Source: an uncultured Lachnospiraceae bacterium
GTDB lineage: Bacteria > Bacillota > Clostridia > Lachnospirales > Lachnospiraceae
Direction: 5' to 3'
Length of the DNA stretch: 64,000 nucleotides
Assembly (NCBI GenBank): GCA_900542015.1
Contig: UQLY01000005.1
Coordinates: forward strand, 149,146-213,145
Of the stretch, positions 1 through 8,081 are shown piece after piece. The position numbers and the translations under genes were made by a program. Each line of letters begins with the position of its first letter. Within the stretch, counting starts at the first letter, position 1. A model generated the notes under the pieces. The model worked only from the letters and a program-made list of their open reading frames with translations, did not search any database and was not told where the DNA came from.

Positions 1-24
1 AACAATCGTGTTACAAGGTGGTAG

Positions 25-51
25 CCTCCCTGAAATGTACAAGAAGGGAGG
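25..51 (+). promoter_or_regulatory. hairpin sequestering the toxin ribosome binding site
   Basis: CCTCCCT at 25-31 is perfectly complementary to AGGGAGG at 45-51, with a 13-base loop. The right arm is the Shine-Dalgarno sequence of the small toxin starting at 60. Such sequestration is known from several type I toxin mRNAs, where it keeps the full-length transcript poorly translated; here the function is inferred from position. Confidence 0.6.
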
Positions 52-59
52 TGGTGCGG

Positions 60-149
60 ATGGAAATGTTTTCGTTTCAGGACATGATTCTGTTTGCGAC
101 ATTTTTTACACTGCTTGCCTACATAGATAGGAATAACAAGCGAAAATAA
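60..149 (+). CDS. putative holin-like toxin, 29 aa
   Basis: The ORF has 29 codons: a short polar start (MEMFSFQDM), one hydrophobic segment (about residues 9-21) and a basic tail ending NNKRK. This layout and wording fit the small holin-like toxin family (Hol_Tox) found in Firmicutes chromosomes and mobile elements, which act on the cell membrane. The Shine-Dalgarno AAGGGAGGTGG at 44-54 is strong but buried in a hairpin. A perfect 14-bp inverted repeat begins at the stop codon, and a convergent promoter lies downstream, so an antisense RNA regulator is likely. Too short for usual gene finders. The family assignment is from recognition of the sequence style, not a search. Confidence 0.7.
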   Translation: MEMFSFQDMILFATFFTLLAYIDRNNKRK

Positions 150-191
150 ATAAGCCTACCTTGTCACTTGCCCGGTGAAGGTAGGCTTATT
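149..191. terminator. bidirectional inverted repeat at the toxin 3' end
   Basis: AATAAGCCTACCTT (149-162) and AAGGTAGGCTTATT (178-191) are perfect 14-bp inverted repeats with a 15-base loop. On the minus strand the stem is followed by a U-rich tail, so it can end an antisense RNA entering from the right. Confidence 0.65.
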
Positions 192-201
192 ACCAACTGG
201 A

Positions 202-233
202 GGACAACCACTTTGTGGGCGGTTGTTCCTTTT
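202..233 (+). terminator. terminator of the toxin transcript
   Basis: GGACAACC (202-209) pairs with GGTTGTTCC (221-229) around a G/T-rich loop, followed by a short T run. It lies in line behind the first inverted repeat. Confidence 0.55.
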
Positions 234-241
234 ATGCTCAT

Positions 242-270
242 AATATAGCATATTTGCCGAATTGATTCAA
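242..270 (-). promoter_or_regulatory. promoter of the candidate antisense RNA
   Basis: On the minus strand TTGAAT (265-270) and TATATT (242-247) are separated by exactly 17 bases. It points toward the toxin gene and has no ORF of its own. Confidence 0.55.
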
Positions 271-282
271 GTGAAATTCTTA

Positions 283-311
283 CGTGATAGTTCATGCTAA
301 TTCGTGATAGT
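283..311. repeat. CGTGATAGT direct repeats
   Basis: CGTGATAGT occurs at 283-291 and 303-311, exactly 20 bp apart (two helical turns), just upstream of the promoter of the gene at 395. Possible operator; no known regulator recognised. Confidence 0.35.
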
Positions 312-336
312 ATTATAAAGAAATCCACTCTTTTAA

Positions 337-365
337 TTGATTGTGTGACTTAAAAATGGTATGAT
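337..365 (+). promoter_or_regulatory. sigma-A promoter for the 395 gene
   Basis: TTGATT (337-342) and TATGAT (360-365) are 17 bases apart, about 30 bases before the start codon at 395. Confidence 0.6.
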
Positions 366-394
366 TTTCAAAGGACAAAAAGGAGATATTATAA

Positions 395-895
395 ATGGAT
401 TGGAATGTATTTTGGAGTGCATTTGGAGCTATTGGAACCACAATAGGTTCTTTGATAACAGCTGGTGCTGTAATAGTTGCTGTCAAACAATATAAGCAAC
501 CATTAAAAAAAGTTATAAAAGTTGAATTTACATCAGCTGTATCACTAGATGAAATATCTGGCAGGTTATTATGCTTTTACTGCGTTTCCATAAAAAACAA
601 AGGCATTAGGGCACTGCAAATCGATTCTATTAGTATTAAAGGCAATAAGAAAAAATTGTGGATAAATAATGCACAATTTAACTCTAATGCCAAGGTTAAT
701 CTTCCTATTAAAATTGAGCCAGAGGAAAATAAGGATTTTTTATTTGAGATAGAAAACTTTAAAAATGCACTTAGAAAAGCTGTCTCGGATAAAGTTTTGA
801 GGAAAAATCAGCGATTGATTATTTTTGCAACAGATTCACTTGGAGATAATTATTATTGCAAGACCAAAGCTTTTATACGTCAAATAGTAAAATGA
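395..895 (+). CDS. hypothetical membrane-anchored protein, 166 aa
   Basis: I do not recognise a family. The N-terminus has one hydrophobic stretch (about residues 10-30, rich in small residues) followed by a lysine-rich segment, so the rest (about 135 residues, mixed charge, beta-like) probably lies in the cytoplasm. An AAGGAG ribosome site precedes the ATG. The gene is markedly AT-rich compared with the housekeeping genes to the right, with many AAA, AAT and ATA codons, which suggests horizontal acquisition. It has its own promoter and sits between a toxin-antitoxin-like locus and a broken gene. Confidence 0.7.
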   Translation: MDWNVFWSAFGAIGTTIGSLITAGAVIVAVKQYKQPLKKVIKVEFTSAVSLDEISGRLLCFYCVSIKNKGIRALQIDSISIKGNKKKLWINNAQFNSNAKVNLPIKIEPEENKDFLFEIENFKNALRKAVSDKVLRKNQRLIIFATDSLGDNYYCKTKAFIRQIVK

Positions 896-923
896 ATTTG
901 ATTTAAGTCAATTAAATTATGAA

Positions 924-1163
924 ATGGAAAATTCTTTAATGAAATGTAAAAATTGTGGAAAAGAAGGACATCATTTTCATCAAATTTATAATGCCGGATA
1001 TAAATTATACAAGTAAAAATTAGGAGCAAAATTTTCTTTTCCTTATGACGATGTTGCAAGATTGATTGTTCACGATCTTCATTGCTATGATGATGAAGAA
1101 CGTTATTTGAAAGAATTAGAGGAAGGCGTTGAGATAGTATCGAAAATTGTTGCTGAAAGATGA
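924..1163 (+). pseudogene. broken small zinc-ribbon-like gene
   Basis: One continuous reading frame from ATG 924 (or 939) to TGA 1161-1163 is interrupted by a single TAA at 1014-1016. The first part begins MKCKNCGKEGHHFH, with a CxxC and histidines like a small metal-binding knuckle. The second part, 48 codons, is acidic and helical, with DDEERYLKELEEG near its end. Because the frame is kept on both sides of the stop, I read this as a gene of about 79 codons inactivated by one nonsense change. Two separate small genes are possible but the second part has no good start. AT-rich like its left neighbour. Function unknown. Confidence 0.5.
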
Positions 1164-1212
1164 ATAATATGATAAAATTTAAAAGATTTTTGGAGGGAGG
1201 AGGAAAACAAAA

Positions 1213-1479
1213 ATGGATAAAAAGACAACGGGAATCGTTGCATACATTACCTGGATCGGACTGTTGATTGCAATTTGTGCAGGCGATAAGGAAGGTGCAA
1301 AATTCCACTTAAATCAGGCGCTGGTTATCTTTTTGTTTGGCTTGCTTGGCGTTATTCCCTGTATCGGCTGGATTTGGGAAATCTTTATCTTCGTATGCTG
1401 GATCATGGGACTTATTGCGGCAATCAACGAAGAAGAGAAACCCGTTCCGTTGATCGGCGGCATTCAGTTATTAAAATAA
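1213..1479 (+). CDS. small membrane protein, DUF4870/Tic20-like
   Basis: An 88-residue protein with two to three hydrophobic segments (about residues 6-23, 33-48 and 53-70) and a conserved-looking core DKEGAKFHLNQAL. This pattern (a hydrophobic helix, then a K/H-F-H-x-N-Q-A motif, then a hairpin) is typical of small DUF4870/Tic20-like membrane proteins common in Firmicutes. Its role is unknown. The ribosome site GGAGGGAGGAGG lies 9 bases before the ATG. The gene ends in an intrinsic terminator, so it is a single transcription unit. It marks the boundary between the AT-rich left end and core genes. Confidence 0.7.
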   Translation: MDKKTTGIVAYITWIGLLIAICAGDKEGAKFHLNQALVIFLFGLLGVIPCIGWIWEIFIFVCWIMGLIAAINEEEKPVPLIGGIQLLK

Positions 1480-1502
1480 TTTTGAACGAAAAATAAGAGT
1501 CA

Positions 1503-1558
1503 AAAACCATTTTGATTATCCGGATCGGTTGAGGTTAGGTAATCGGAATGGTTTTCTT
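1503..1558 (+). terminator. intrinsic terminator
   Basis: AAAACCATT (1503-1511) and AATGGTTTT (1547-1555) form the outer stem, with further pairing of TTGATTA and TAATCGG inside, followed by TTTTCTTAT. Confidence 0.6.
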
Positions 1559-1561
1559 ATA

Positions 1562-1590
1562 TTGTGATTATAAAAAATAAATGCTATAAT
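1562..1590 (+). promoter_or_regulatory. promoter for metH
   Basis: TTGTGA (1562-1567) and a perfect TATAAT (1585-1590), spacing 17. The 5' leader would be about 42 bases, too short for a cobalamin or SAM riboswitch. Confidence 0.65.
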
Positions 1591-1639
1591 ATCTAACGTA
1601 TCTGTTTCGAGAGATAAATGGACGGAATGAGGACTGAAT

Positions 1640-4144
1640 ATGACAAAGGAAGATTTTCGCAGGCTTTGCGGCGAAAAAATCATATATCTGGACGGAGCTA
1701 CAGGCTCGAATTTGATGAAGGCGGGAATGCCGGTAGGCGTTTGTCCCGAACAATGGATCTTAGAGCATGAGGACGTTTTGCTAAAGCTGCAAAGAGCTTA
1801 TGCAGATGCGGGTACGAATATTGTTTATGCGCCGACTTTTACGGCAAATAGGATTAAGCTTGCCGAGTATGGTCTGGGAGACAGCATACGTCAGATCAAC
1901 GAGAGTCTGGTACGGCTGTCGAAGAAAGCGGTGGGTAACAACGTGCTGGTTGCCGGGGATATTACGATGACCGGTAAACAGTTGAAGCCTCTGGGACCGC
2001 TGGATTTTGAAGAATTGGTGGACGTTTATAAAGAGCAGATCCGGTATCTGGAAGAAGCGGGCGCGGATCTTTTGGTCATTGAGACGATGATGAGTTTACA
2101 GGAGACAAGGGCTGCCGCCATTGCGGCGATGGAAGTAAGCGACCTTCCCGTCATGGCTACGCTGACCTTTGAAACCGACGGAAGGACGCTGTTTGGTTCC
2201 GATGCGCGTTCGGCGGCGATTGCCTTGACAAGCCTTCATGTGGATGCTATCGGCGCGAACTGTTCCACAGGACCGGAGCAGATGTGCGAGGTAATCCGCG
2301 CGATGGCAGAGGTCACAAATCTGCCTTTGATTGCAAAGCCCAACGCAGGGCTGCCTTCGTTGGATGACGAGGGCAGGACGGTATACGATATGGACAGCGA
2401 TACCTTCGCTTCCGAAATGGTACAGATCGTGGAAAGCGGCGCTGCCATTCTGGGCGGATGCTGCGGCACGTCGCCGGAATATATCGAAAAGCTGGTAAGG
2501 AAAACAAGCGGCTTAAATGTAAAGCGGAAATCTCTGGCAGGGAGACATTTCCTGTGTTCGGAGCGACAGTCTCTGGAATTTGGATTAGACGACCGTTTTA
2601 TGATCGTAGGAGAGAGAATCAATCCCACGGGCAAAAAGAAGCTGCAGGCAGAGCTTCGGGAAGGAAAGCTGGACCTGGTCGGACAGTTTGCAAAAGAACA
2701 GGAAGAATGCGGCGCGAAGGTGCTGGATATCAATATGGGCATGAGCGGAATCGACGAGCGAGAAATGATGCTTACCGTATTGGAAGAGGTGGCAAATATC
2801 ACTTCCCTGCCGCTTGCCATCGATTCCAGCCATGTAGAAGTCATAGAAGCGGCGCTTCGTAAATACCCCGGAAGGGCGCTGATCAATTCCATTTCCCTTG
2901 AGAGTGCGAAAATTGAAGCGTTGCTTCCGATTGCGAAAAAATACGGAGCGATGTTTATCCTGCTTCCCCTTTCGGATGCAGGGCTCCCGAAGGATCTTTC
3001 CGAAAAGAAATCGATCATTCATGAAATTGTAAACAGGGCGCTTGCCATGGGCATGACCAAAGACGATATCGTCGTGGACGGGCTGGTAGCTACCGTTGCG
3101 GCAAATCCCAAGGCGGCAATAGAAACCCTGGAAACCATCCGGTATTGTAAAGAGATGGGACTTGCGACGATTTGCGGATTGTCCAATATTTCCTTCGGAC
3201 TGCCGGAGAGAATGAATATTAACAGCGCTTTTCTGACCATGGCGATTCAGTCGGGGCTGACCATGGCAATTGCCAATCCCAATCAGGAAATGCTGGTACA
3301 CGCGGCGCTGTCCGCCGATCTGCTGATGGCGAAGGAGGAGGGCGATCTTGCCTATATTGACCGGATGAACGCGGTAAAGGAAGCAAGGGAAGCGTTCTTA
3401 AAGGATAACCCCAATGCGGTTGTGACCGTTTCCGTTGTGGGCGGCTCACCGGCAAAAGCGGGGCATTCGGGAACAAAATCAGAGGGAGGTACGGATGCCG
3501 GAACCGATCCTTTGGAACAGGTAAAGGAAGCCGTCCTGAAGGGTAAGCAGAGGGACATTCTCTCACTTACCCGTAAAGCAGTAGAACAAAACATTTTGTC
3601 CCAGGATATTTTGAATCAGGCGCTCCTTCCGGCGATCAATGAAGTGGGAGAACTGTTTGACTGCGGAAAATATTTTCTGCCGCAGTTGATTTCCAGCGCG
3701 GAGACCATGAAAAAATCCATTGAATATCTGGAGCCGTTATTAAAAGCGGAGGGCGAGGAGGCGACCATGCCCACCATCGTCATCGCTACGGTAAAAGGCG
3801 ATATCCATGATATCGGGAAAAATCTGGTTGCGCTGATGCTGAAAAACCACGGATTTTCGGTTGTCGATCTCGGAAAGGACGTGCCCAGAGAGGAGATTAT
3901 CAGGGCGGCGAGAGAGAATCACGCAAAGATTATTGCGCTTTCGGCGCTGATGACGACCACGATGCAGGAAATGAAAAACGTCATAGACCTTGCAAGGCAG
4001 GAGGGGCTTCAGGCAAAGGTTATGATCGGCGGAGCGGTCATTACCCAGGAATATGCGGATGAGATCGGAGCCGACGGCTATTCCAGGGATGCGGCGGACG
4101 CGGTTAGGCTGGCGCAGAAGCTGTGTGATGAGTCAGGCGATTGA
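1640..4144 (+). CDS. metH: cobalamin-dependent methionine synthase lacking the activation domain
   Basis: 834 residues in MetH order: homocysteine-binding barrel (about 1-290, with zinc ligands Cys near 206 and the GGCCGT pair near 274-275), methyltetrahydrofolate-binding barrel (about 310-580), helical cap (about 620-700) and cobalamin domain (about 705-834) with D721-x-H723-x-x-G726, the histidine that coordinates cobalt. It transfers methyl from methyl-THF via cobalamin to homocysteine. The enterobacterial enzyme is about 1230 residues; here the C-terminal SAM-binding reactivation domain is absent, as in many Clostridia where it is a separate protein, but no such gene is in the window. Own promoter at 1562; followed 45 bases later by ilvB. 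A homocysteine S-methyltransferase of other specificity is less likely. Confidence 0.88.
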   Translation: MTKEDFRRLCGEKIIYLDGATGSNLMKAGMPVGVCPEQWILEHEDVLLKLQRAYADAGTNIVYAPTFTANRIKLAEYGLGDSIRQINESLVRLSKKAVGNNVLVAGDITMTGKQLKPLGPLDFEELVDVYKEQIRYLEEAGADLLVIETMMSLQETRAAAIAAMEVSDLPVMATLTFETDGRTLFGSDARSAAIALTSLHVDAIGANCSTGPEQMCEVIRAMAEVTNLPLIAKPNAGLPSLDDEGRTVYDMDSDTFASEMVQIVESGAAILGGCCGTSPEYIEKLVRKTSGLNVKRKSLAGRHFLCSERQSLEFGLDDRFMIVGERINPTGKKKLQAELREGKLDLVGQFAKEQEECGAKVLDINMGMSGIDEREMMLTVLEEVANITSLPLAIDSSHVEVIEAALRKYPGRALINSISLESAKIEALLPIAKKYGAMFILLPLSDAGLPKDLSEKKSIIHEIVNRALAMGMTKDDIVVDGLVATVAANPKAAIETLETIRYCKEMGLATICGLSNISFGLPERMNINSAFLTMAIQSGLTMAIANPNQEMLVHAALSADLLMAKEEGDLAYIDRMNAVKEAREAFLKDNPNAVVTVSVVGGSPAKAGHSGTKSEGGTDAGTDPLEQVKEAVLKGKQRDILSLTRKAVEQNILSQDILNQALLPAINEVGELFDCGKYFLPQLISSAETMKKSIEYLEPLLKAEGEEATMPTIVIATVKGDIHDIGKNLVALMLKNHGFSVVDLGKDVPREEIIRAARENHAKIIALSALMTTTMQEMKNVIDLARQEGLQAKVMIGGAVITQEYADEIGADGYSRDAADAVRLAQKLCDESGD

Positions 4145-4189
4145 AAAGCGAAACAATAGATAGAAGACAGAAAGGTTTGGGTGAGAAAA

Positions 4190-5806
4190 ATGATAGGTGC
4201 AGACGCAATGGTAAAATGTCTGGAAGAAGAAGGGGTAAAGGCGGTTTTCGGCTATCCCGGTGTTGCTATCTGTCCGTTTTATAACAGTATTTTAGAATCC
4301 GATATCGAAAGCATTCTGGTGCGGACGGAGCAGAACGCGGCGCATGCGGCAAGCGGGCTGGCAAGAGTAACGGACGGTATCGGAGTGTGCGCGGTAACCA
4401 GCGGACCGGGAGCGACCAATCTGATTACGGGAATCGCAACGGCTTTTGCCGACAGTATCCCCATGATCTGTATTACGGGGCAGGTAAACAGCGAGCTTTT
4501 GGGCAGCGATGTTTTTCAGGAAGCGGATATTACCGGAGCTGTGGAGTCCTTTGTAAAATACAGCTATCTGGTAAAAAACGTGGAGGATATTCCGAGAATA
4601 TTTAAAGAGGCGTTCCATATCGCTACGACGGGAAGAAAAGGTCCGGTGCTTATCGACGTACCCATTGACGTACAGAACGCTTCTATCAGCAAATTCAAAT
4701 ATCCCGAAGAGGTTTCTTTGAGAACCTATAAGCCTACGGTCAAAGGGCATATCCAGCAGATCAAAAAGGTTATTAAGGAGCTGGAAAAGGCAAAGAGACC
4801 GATCATCTGCGCGGGCGGCGGCGTTTCTTTATCCCAGGCGGGAAAGGAACTGATCAAATTTGCGGAAAAGAACCGCATTCCGGTTGTTTCGACGATGATG
4901 GGGATCGGCGTGATGCCCACCAGACACCCGCTGTATTTCGGAATGGTGGGAAATAACGGCAAGCCTTATGCCAACCGCGCCATGAACGAGGCGGATATGA
5001 TTATTATGGTAGGCGCAAGGGTGGCGGACCGTGCTGTCAGCCAGCCGGATTTAATCGTTGACAATAAGACCCTGGTACATATCGACGTGGACCCGGCGGA
5101 GATCGGTAAAAACGTAGGTCCCAATATTCCTCTTGTAGGCGATGCAAAGCATATATTCGCAGATTTGGAAAAGCAAGATTTTGAAGGCGATTACAGCGAA
5201 TGGGTGCAGGTGCTGGACGAATACCGCAAGACCATGGAGCCGAAGAGAAAAGAGCATCCCGGCTTTGTGGACCCGGCGGCTTTTATTACCAGATTGTCCG
5301 AGAAAATGGACGACGACGCCATTTATGTAGCCGACGTAGGGCAGAACCAGATCTGGTCCTGCGGATACCATATTGTCAAGGAAGGCAGATTCTTAACCTC
5401 CGGCGGCATGGGAACCATGGGGTATTCCATTCCCGCGGCTATGGGCGCGAAATATGCGCTCAAGGACAGACAGGTCATAGCGGTATGCGGGGACGGCTCG
5501 TTCCAGATGTCCTTTATGGAGCTTGCGACCATGAGACAACACGGTATCCAAAGCAAGATTATCGTTCTGAAAAACAATTATCTGGGCATGGTCCGGGAAT
5601 ACCAGCATTATACCTATAAAGACCATTATTCCGTTGTGGATCTGTCGGGCAGCCCTGATTTATCCAAAATCGCGGAAGCCTATGATATGCCTTTTATCCG
5701 GCTGACGGATATGAAGGATGCGGACAGGGCGATCGATGAATTTTTAAACTGTGACCGCGCATGTCTGATGGAATGTCTGATTGACCCGATGGATTTAGTA
5801 AAATAG
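4190..5806 (+). CDS. ilvB: acetolactate synthase, catalytic subunit
   Basis: A thiamine diphosphate enzyme joining two pyruvates to acetolactate (or pyruvate plus 2-oxobutyrate), first step of valine, leucine and isoleucine synthesis. The three-domain fold is clear: N-terminal PYR domain with catalytic Glu47 in RTEQNAAHAA, central FAD/nucleotide-like domain (about 190-320), and C-terminal domain with the GDGSFQ...NN thiamine-diphosphate motif at about 434-463. I start at ATG 4190, 5 bases after GGGTGAG, rather than at GTG 4181, which is inside that ribosome site. Two regulatory-subunit genes follow, which supports the anabolic AHAS class rather than the FAD-free catabolic enzyme. Confidence 0.9.
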   Translation: MIGADAMVKCLEEEGVKAVFGYPGVAICPFYNSILESDIESILVRTEQNAAHAASGLARVTDGIGVCAVTSGPGATNLITGIATAFADSIPMICITGQVNSELLGSDVFQEADITGAVESFVKYSYLVKNVEDIPRIFKEAFHIATTGRKGPVLIDVPIDVQNASISKFKYPEEVSLRTYKPTVKGHIQQIKKVIKELEKAKRPIICAGGGVSLSQAGKELIKFAEKNRIPVVSTMMGIGVMPTRHPLYFGMVGNNGKPYANRAMNEADMIIMVGARVADRAVSQPDLIVDNKTLVHIDVDPAEIGKNVGPNIPLVGDAKHIFADLEKQDFEGDYSEWVQVLDEYRKTMEPKRKEHPGFVDPAAFITRLSEKMDDDAIYVADVGQNQIWSCGYHIVKEGRFLTSGGMGTMGYSIPAAMGAKYALKDRQVIAVCGDGSFQMSFMELATMRQHGIQSKIIVLKNNYLGMVREYQHYTYKDHYSVVDLSGSPDLSKIAEAYDMPFIRLTDMKDADRAIDEFLNCDRACLMECLIDPMDLVK

Positions 5807-5820
5807 AAGTGAGGCGCGAT

Positions 5821-6306
5821 ATGAAAAAGATATATTCGGTATTGGTGGAAAACAGATCCGGCGTACTGGCGAAGGTTGCGGGACTGTTTTCAAGAAGATG
5901 TTTTAATATTGATTCCCTCGCAGTAGGGGAAACCGACGACTCCGCCGTATCCTGCATGACCATTGTCAGCAGCGGCAACGAACGGACGTTGGAACAGATT
6001 GAAAAGCAGCTCAACAAAAAACTGGACGTTATCAAGGTAAAGACCTTTGACGAGGGAAACAGCATTTCCAGGGAATTGATGCTGATGAAGGTAAAATACA
6101 ACAAAAGCAACCGCAGGGATATTATGGAAATCTGCGAGATTATGAAAGCGGAAATCGTGGATATGAGCAAAAGCTTTATGGTCATCCAGATTTGCGCGAC
6201 GCCGGATAGAATCAAGCTGTTGATCGATATGTTTTCCTCCGTGAGCATCGTGGAAGTCGCAAGGACAGGGACTTTGGCGCTGCCAAAATGCAGTGAGAAC
6301 GAGTAA
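5821..6306 (+). CDS. ilvN: acetolactate synthase regulatory subunit (first copy)
   Basis: 161 residues: an ACT domain (about 4-75; valine-binding site type NRSGVLAKVAGLFSRR) and the C-terminal ILVN domain ending EVARTGTLALP. It binds the IlvB subunit, raises activity and gives feedback inhibition by valine. ATG 5821 with AGTGAGG upstream is preferred to GTG 5809. The gene starts 15 bases after the ilvB stop, so it is translated with it. The usual Gly after SRR in the ACT motif is Cys here (SRRCFNIDS), unlike the second copy, which may alter ligand binding. Confidence 0.88.
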   Translation: MKKIYSVLVENRSGVLAKVAGLFSRRCFNIDSLAVGETDDSAVSCMTIVSSGNERTLEQIEKQLNKKLDVIKVKTFDEGNSISRELMLMKVKYNKSNRRDIMEICEIMKAEIVDMSKSFMVIQICATPDRIKLLIDMFSSVSIVEVARTGTLALPKCSENE

Positions 6307-6398
6307 CGGACAACAGATTGTTTCGGATGTCTGCGGATGAATAACAAGCGTGCAGATCATAACCATGGGTTATGAATGGCATAAAGGGTGTTCATACG

Positions 6399-6428
6399 TT
6401 GACAAAGAAAACGATATGCTGATAAAAT
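6399..6428 (+). promoter_or_regulatory. promoter before the second ilvN
   Basis: A perfect TTGACA (6399-6404) and TAAAAT (6423-6428) with 18-base spacing lie in the 154-base gap between the two regulatory-subunit genes. It would transcribe ilvN-2, ilvC and the cysteine synthase-like gene independently of ilvB. Confidence 0.65.
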
Positions 6429-6460
6429 AAGTTTCAGCACATAGGAAAGCAGGGAAAAAG

Positions 6461-6961
6461 ATGCAGAAAAAAGTGTTTCAGTTGTTGGTAGACAACACCT
6501 CGGGCGTATTGAGCCGGATTTCGGGTTTATTCAGCCGCAGAGGTTATAATATTGAGAGCATTACCGCAGGCGTGACGGCGGACCCCAAGTATACCCGTAT
6601 TACCATTGTGACCAGCGGGGACGACGAGATTCTGGACCAGATCGAAAAACAGGTAAGCAAGCTGGTAGACGTGAGGGATATCAAGGTGCTTGAGCCCGAC
6701 TCTTCCGTATGCAGGGAGCTGGTCATGATCAAGGTCAGGGTAGGCGCCGACAGCAGACAGGCGGTCATTGCAATGGCGGATATTTTCCGCGCGAAGATTG
6801 TGGACGTCGCTACGGACAGCCTGATGGTGGAAATCACGGGCAACCAGAATAAGATCGACGCTTTCATCAATCTTTTGGATGGGTACGAAATTCTGGAGCT
6901 TGCAAGAACCGGTATTACAGGTCTTGGCAGAGGAACGGACAACGTTACTTATCTGGAGTAG
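6461..6961 (+). CDS. ilvN: acetolactate synthase regulatory subunit (second copy)
   Basis: 166 residues with the same two-domain layout as the upstream copy: ACT domain with DNTSGVLSRISGLFSRRG near residues 11-28 and ILVN domain ending ILELARTGITGLGRG. It is clearly diverged from the first copy (many substitutions throughout, and the canonical Gly retained), so this is an old paralogue and not a recent duplication. It has its own promoter and is followed by ilvC 70 bases later. It may serve the same IlvB with a different effector sensitivity; that is inference. Confidence 0.88.
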   Translation: MQKKVFQLLVDNTSGVLSRISGLFSRRGYNIESITAGVTADPKYTRITIVTSGDDEILDQIEKQVSKLVDVRDIKVLEPDSSVCRELVMIKVRVGADSRQAVIAMADIFRAKIVDVATDSLMVEITGNQNKIDAFINLLDGYEILELARTGITGLGRGTDNVTYLE

Positions 6962-7019
6962 TTCAGGGAATTGGTTAGCAACACTAACTTTCTAAACATA
7001 TATACAATTAAATTTTTAG

Positions 7020-8057
<1,038 letters not shown>

Positions 8058-8081
8058 TAAAACCGGTAGAAGGAAAAAACA

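Larger units (their letters stand above)
140..235 (-). ncRNA. candidate antisense antitoxin RNA
   Basis: A minus-strand promoter at 242-270 would start a transcript near 235 that runs leftward through both hairpins and ends near the stop codon of the toxin at about 140-149. The RNA would be about 90 nt and overlap the toxin 3' UTR, the geometry of convergent type I systems such as Fst. Entirely inferred from promoter and hairpins. Confidence 0.4.

Noticed and set aside
880..1308. 142-residue ORF on the minus strand
   Set aside because: It is antisense to the broken gene and the 1213 gene, has odd composition and no ribosome site; a shadow.
1591..1639. Possible riboswitch before metH
   Set aside because: Only about 42 bases between the predicted start and the ATG; no SAM, cobalamin or T-box features.
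2236..3018. 260-residue minus-strand ORF inside metH
   Set aside because: Serine-rich composition from antisense reading of a well-supported gene; many similar shadows lie under ilvB, ftsW-like and hisIE genes.
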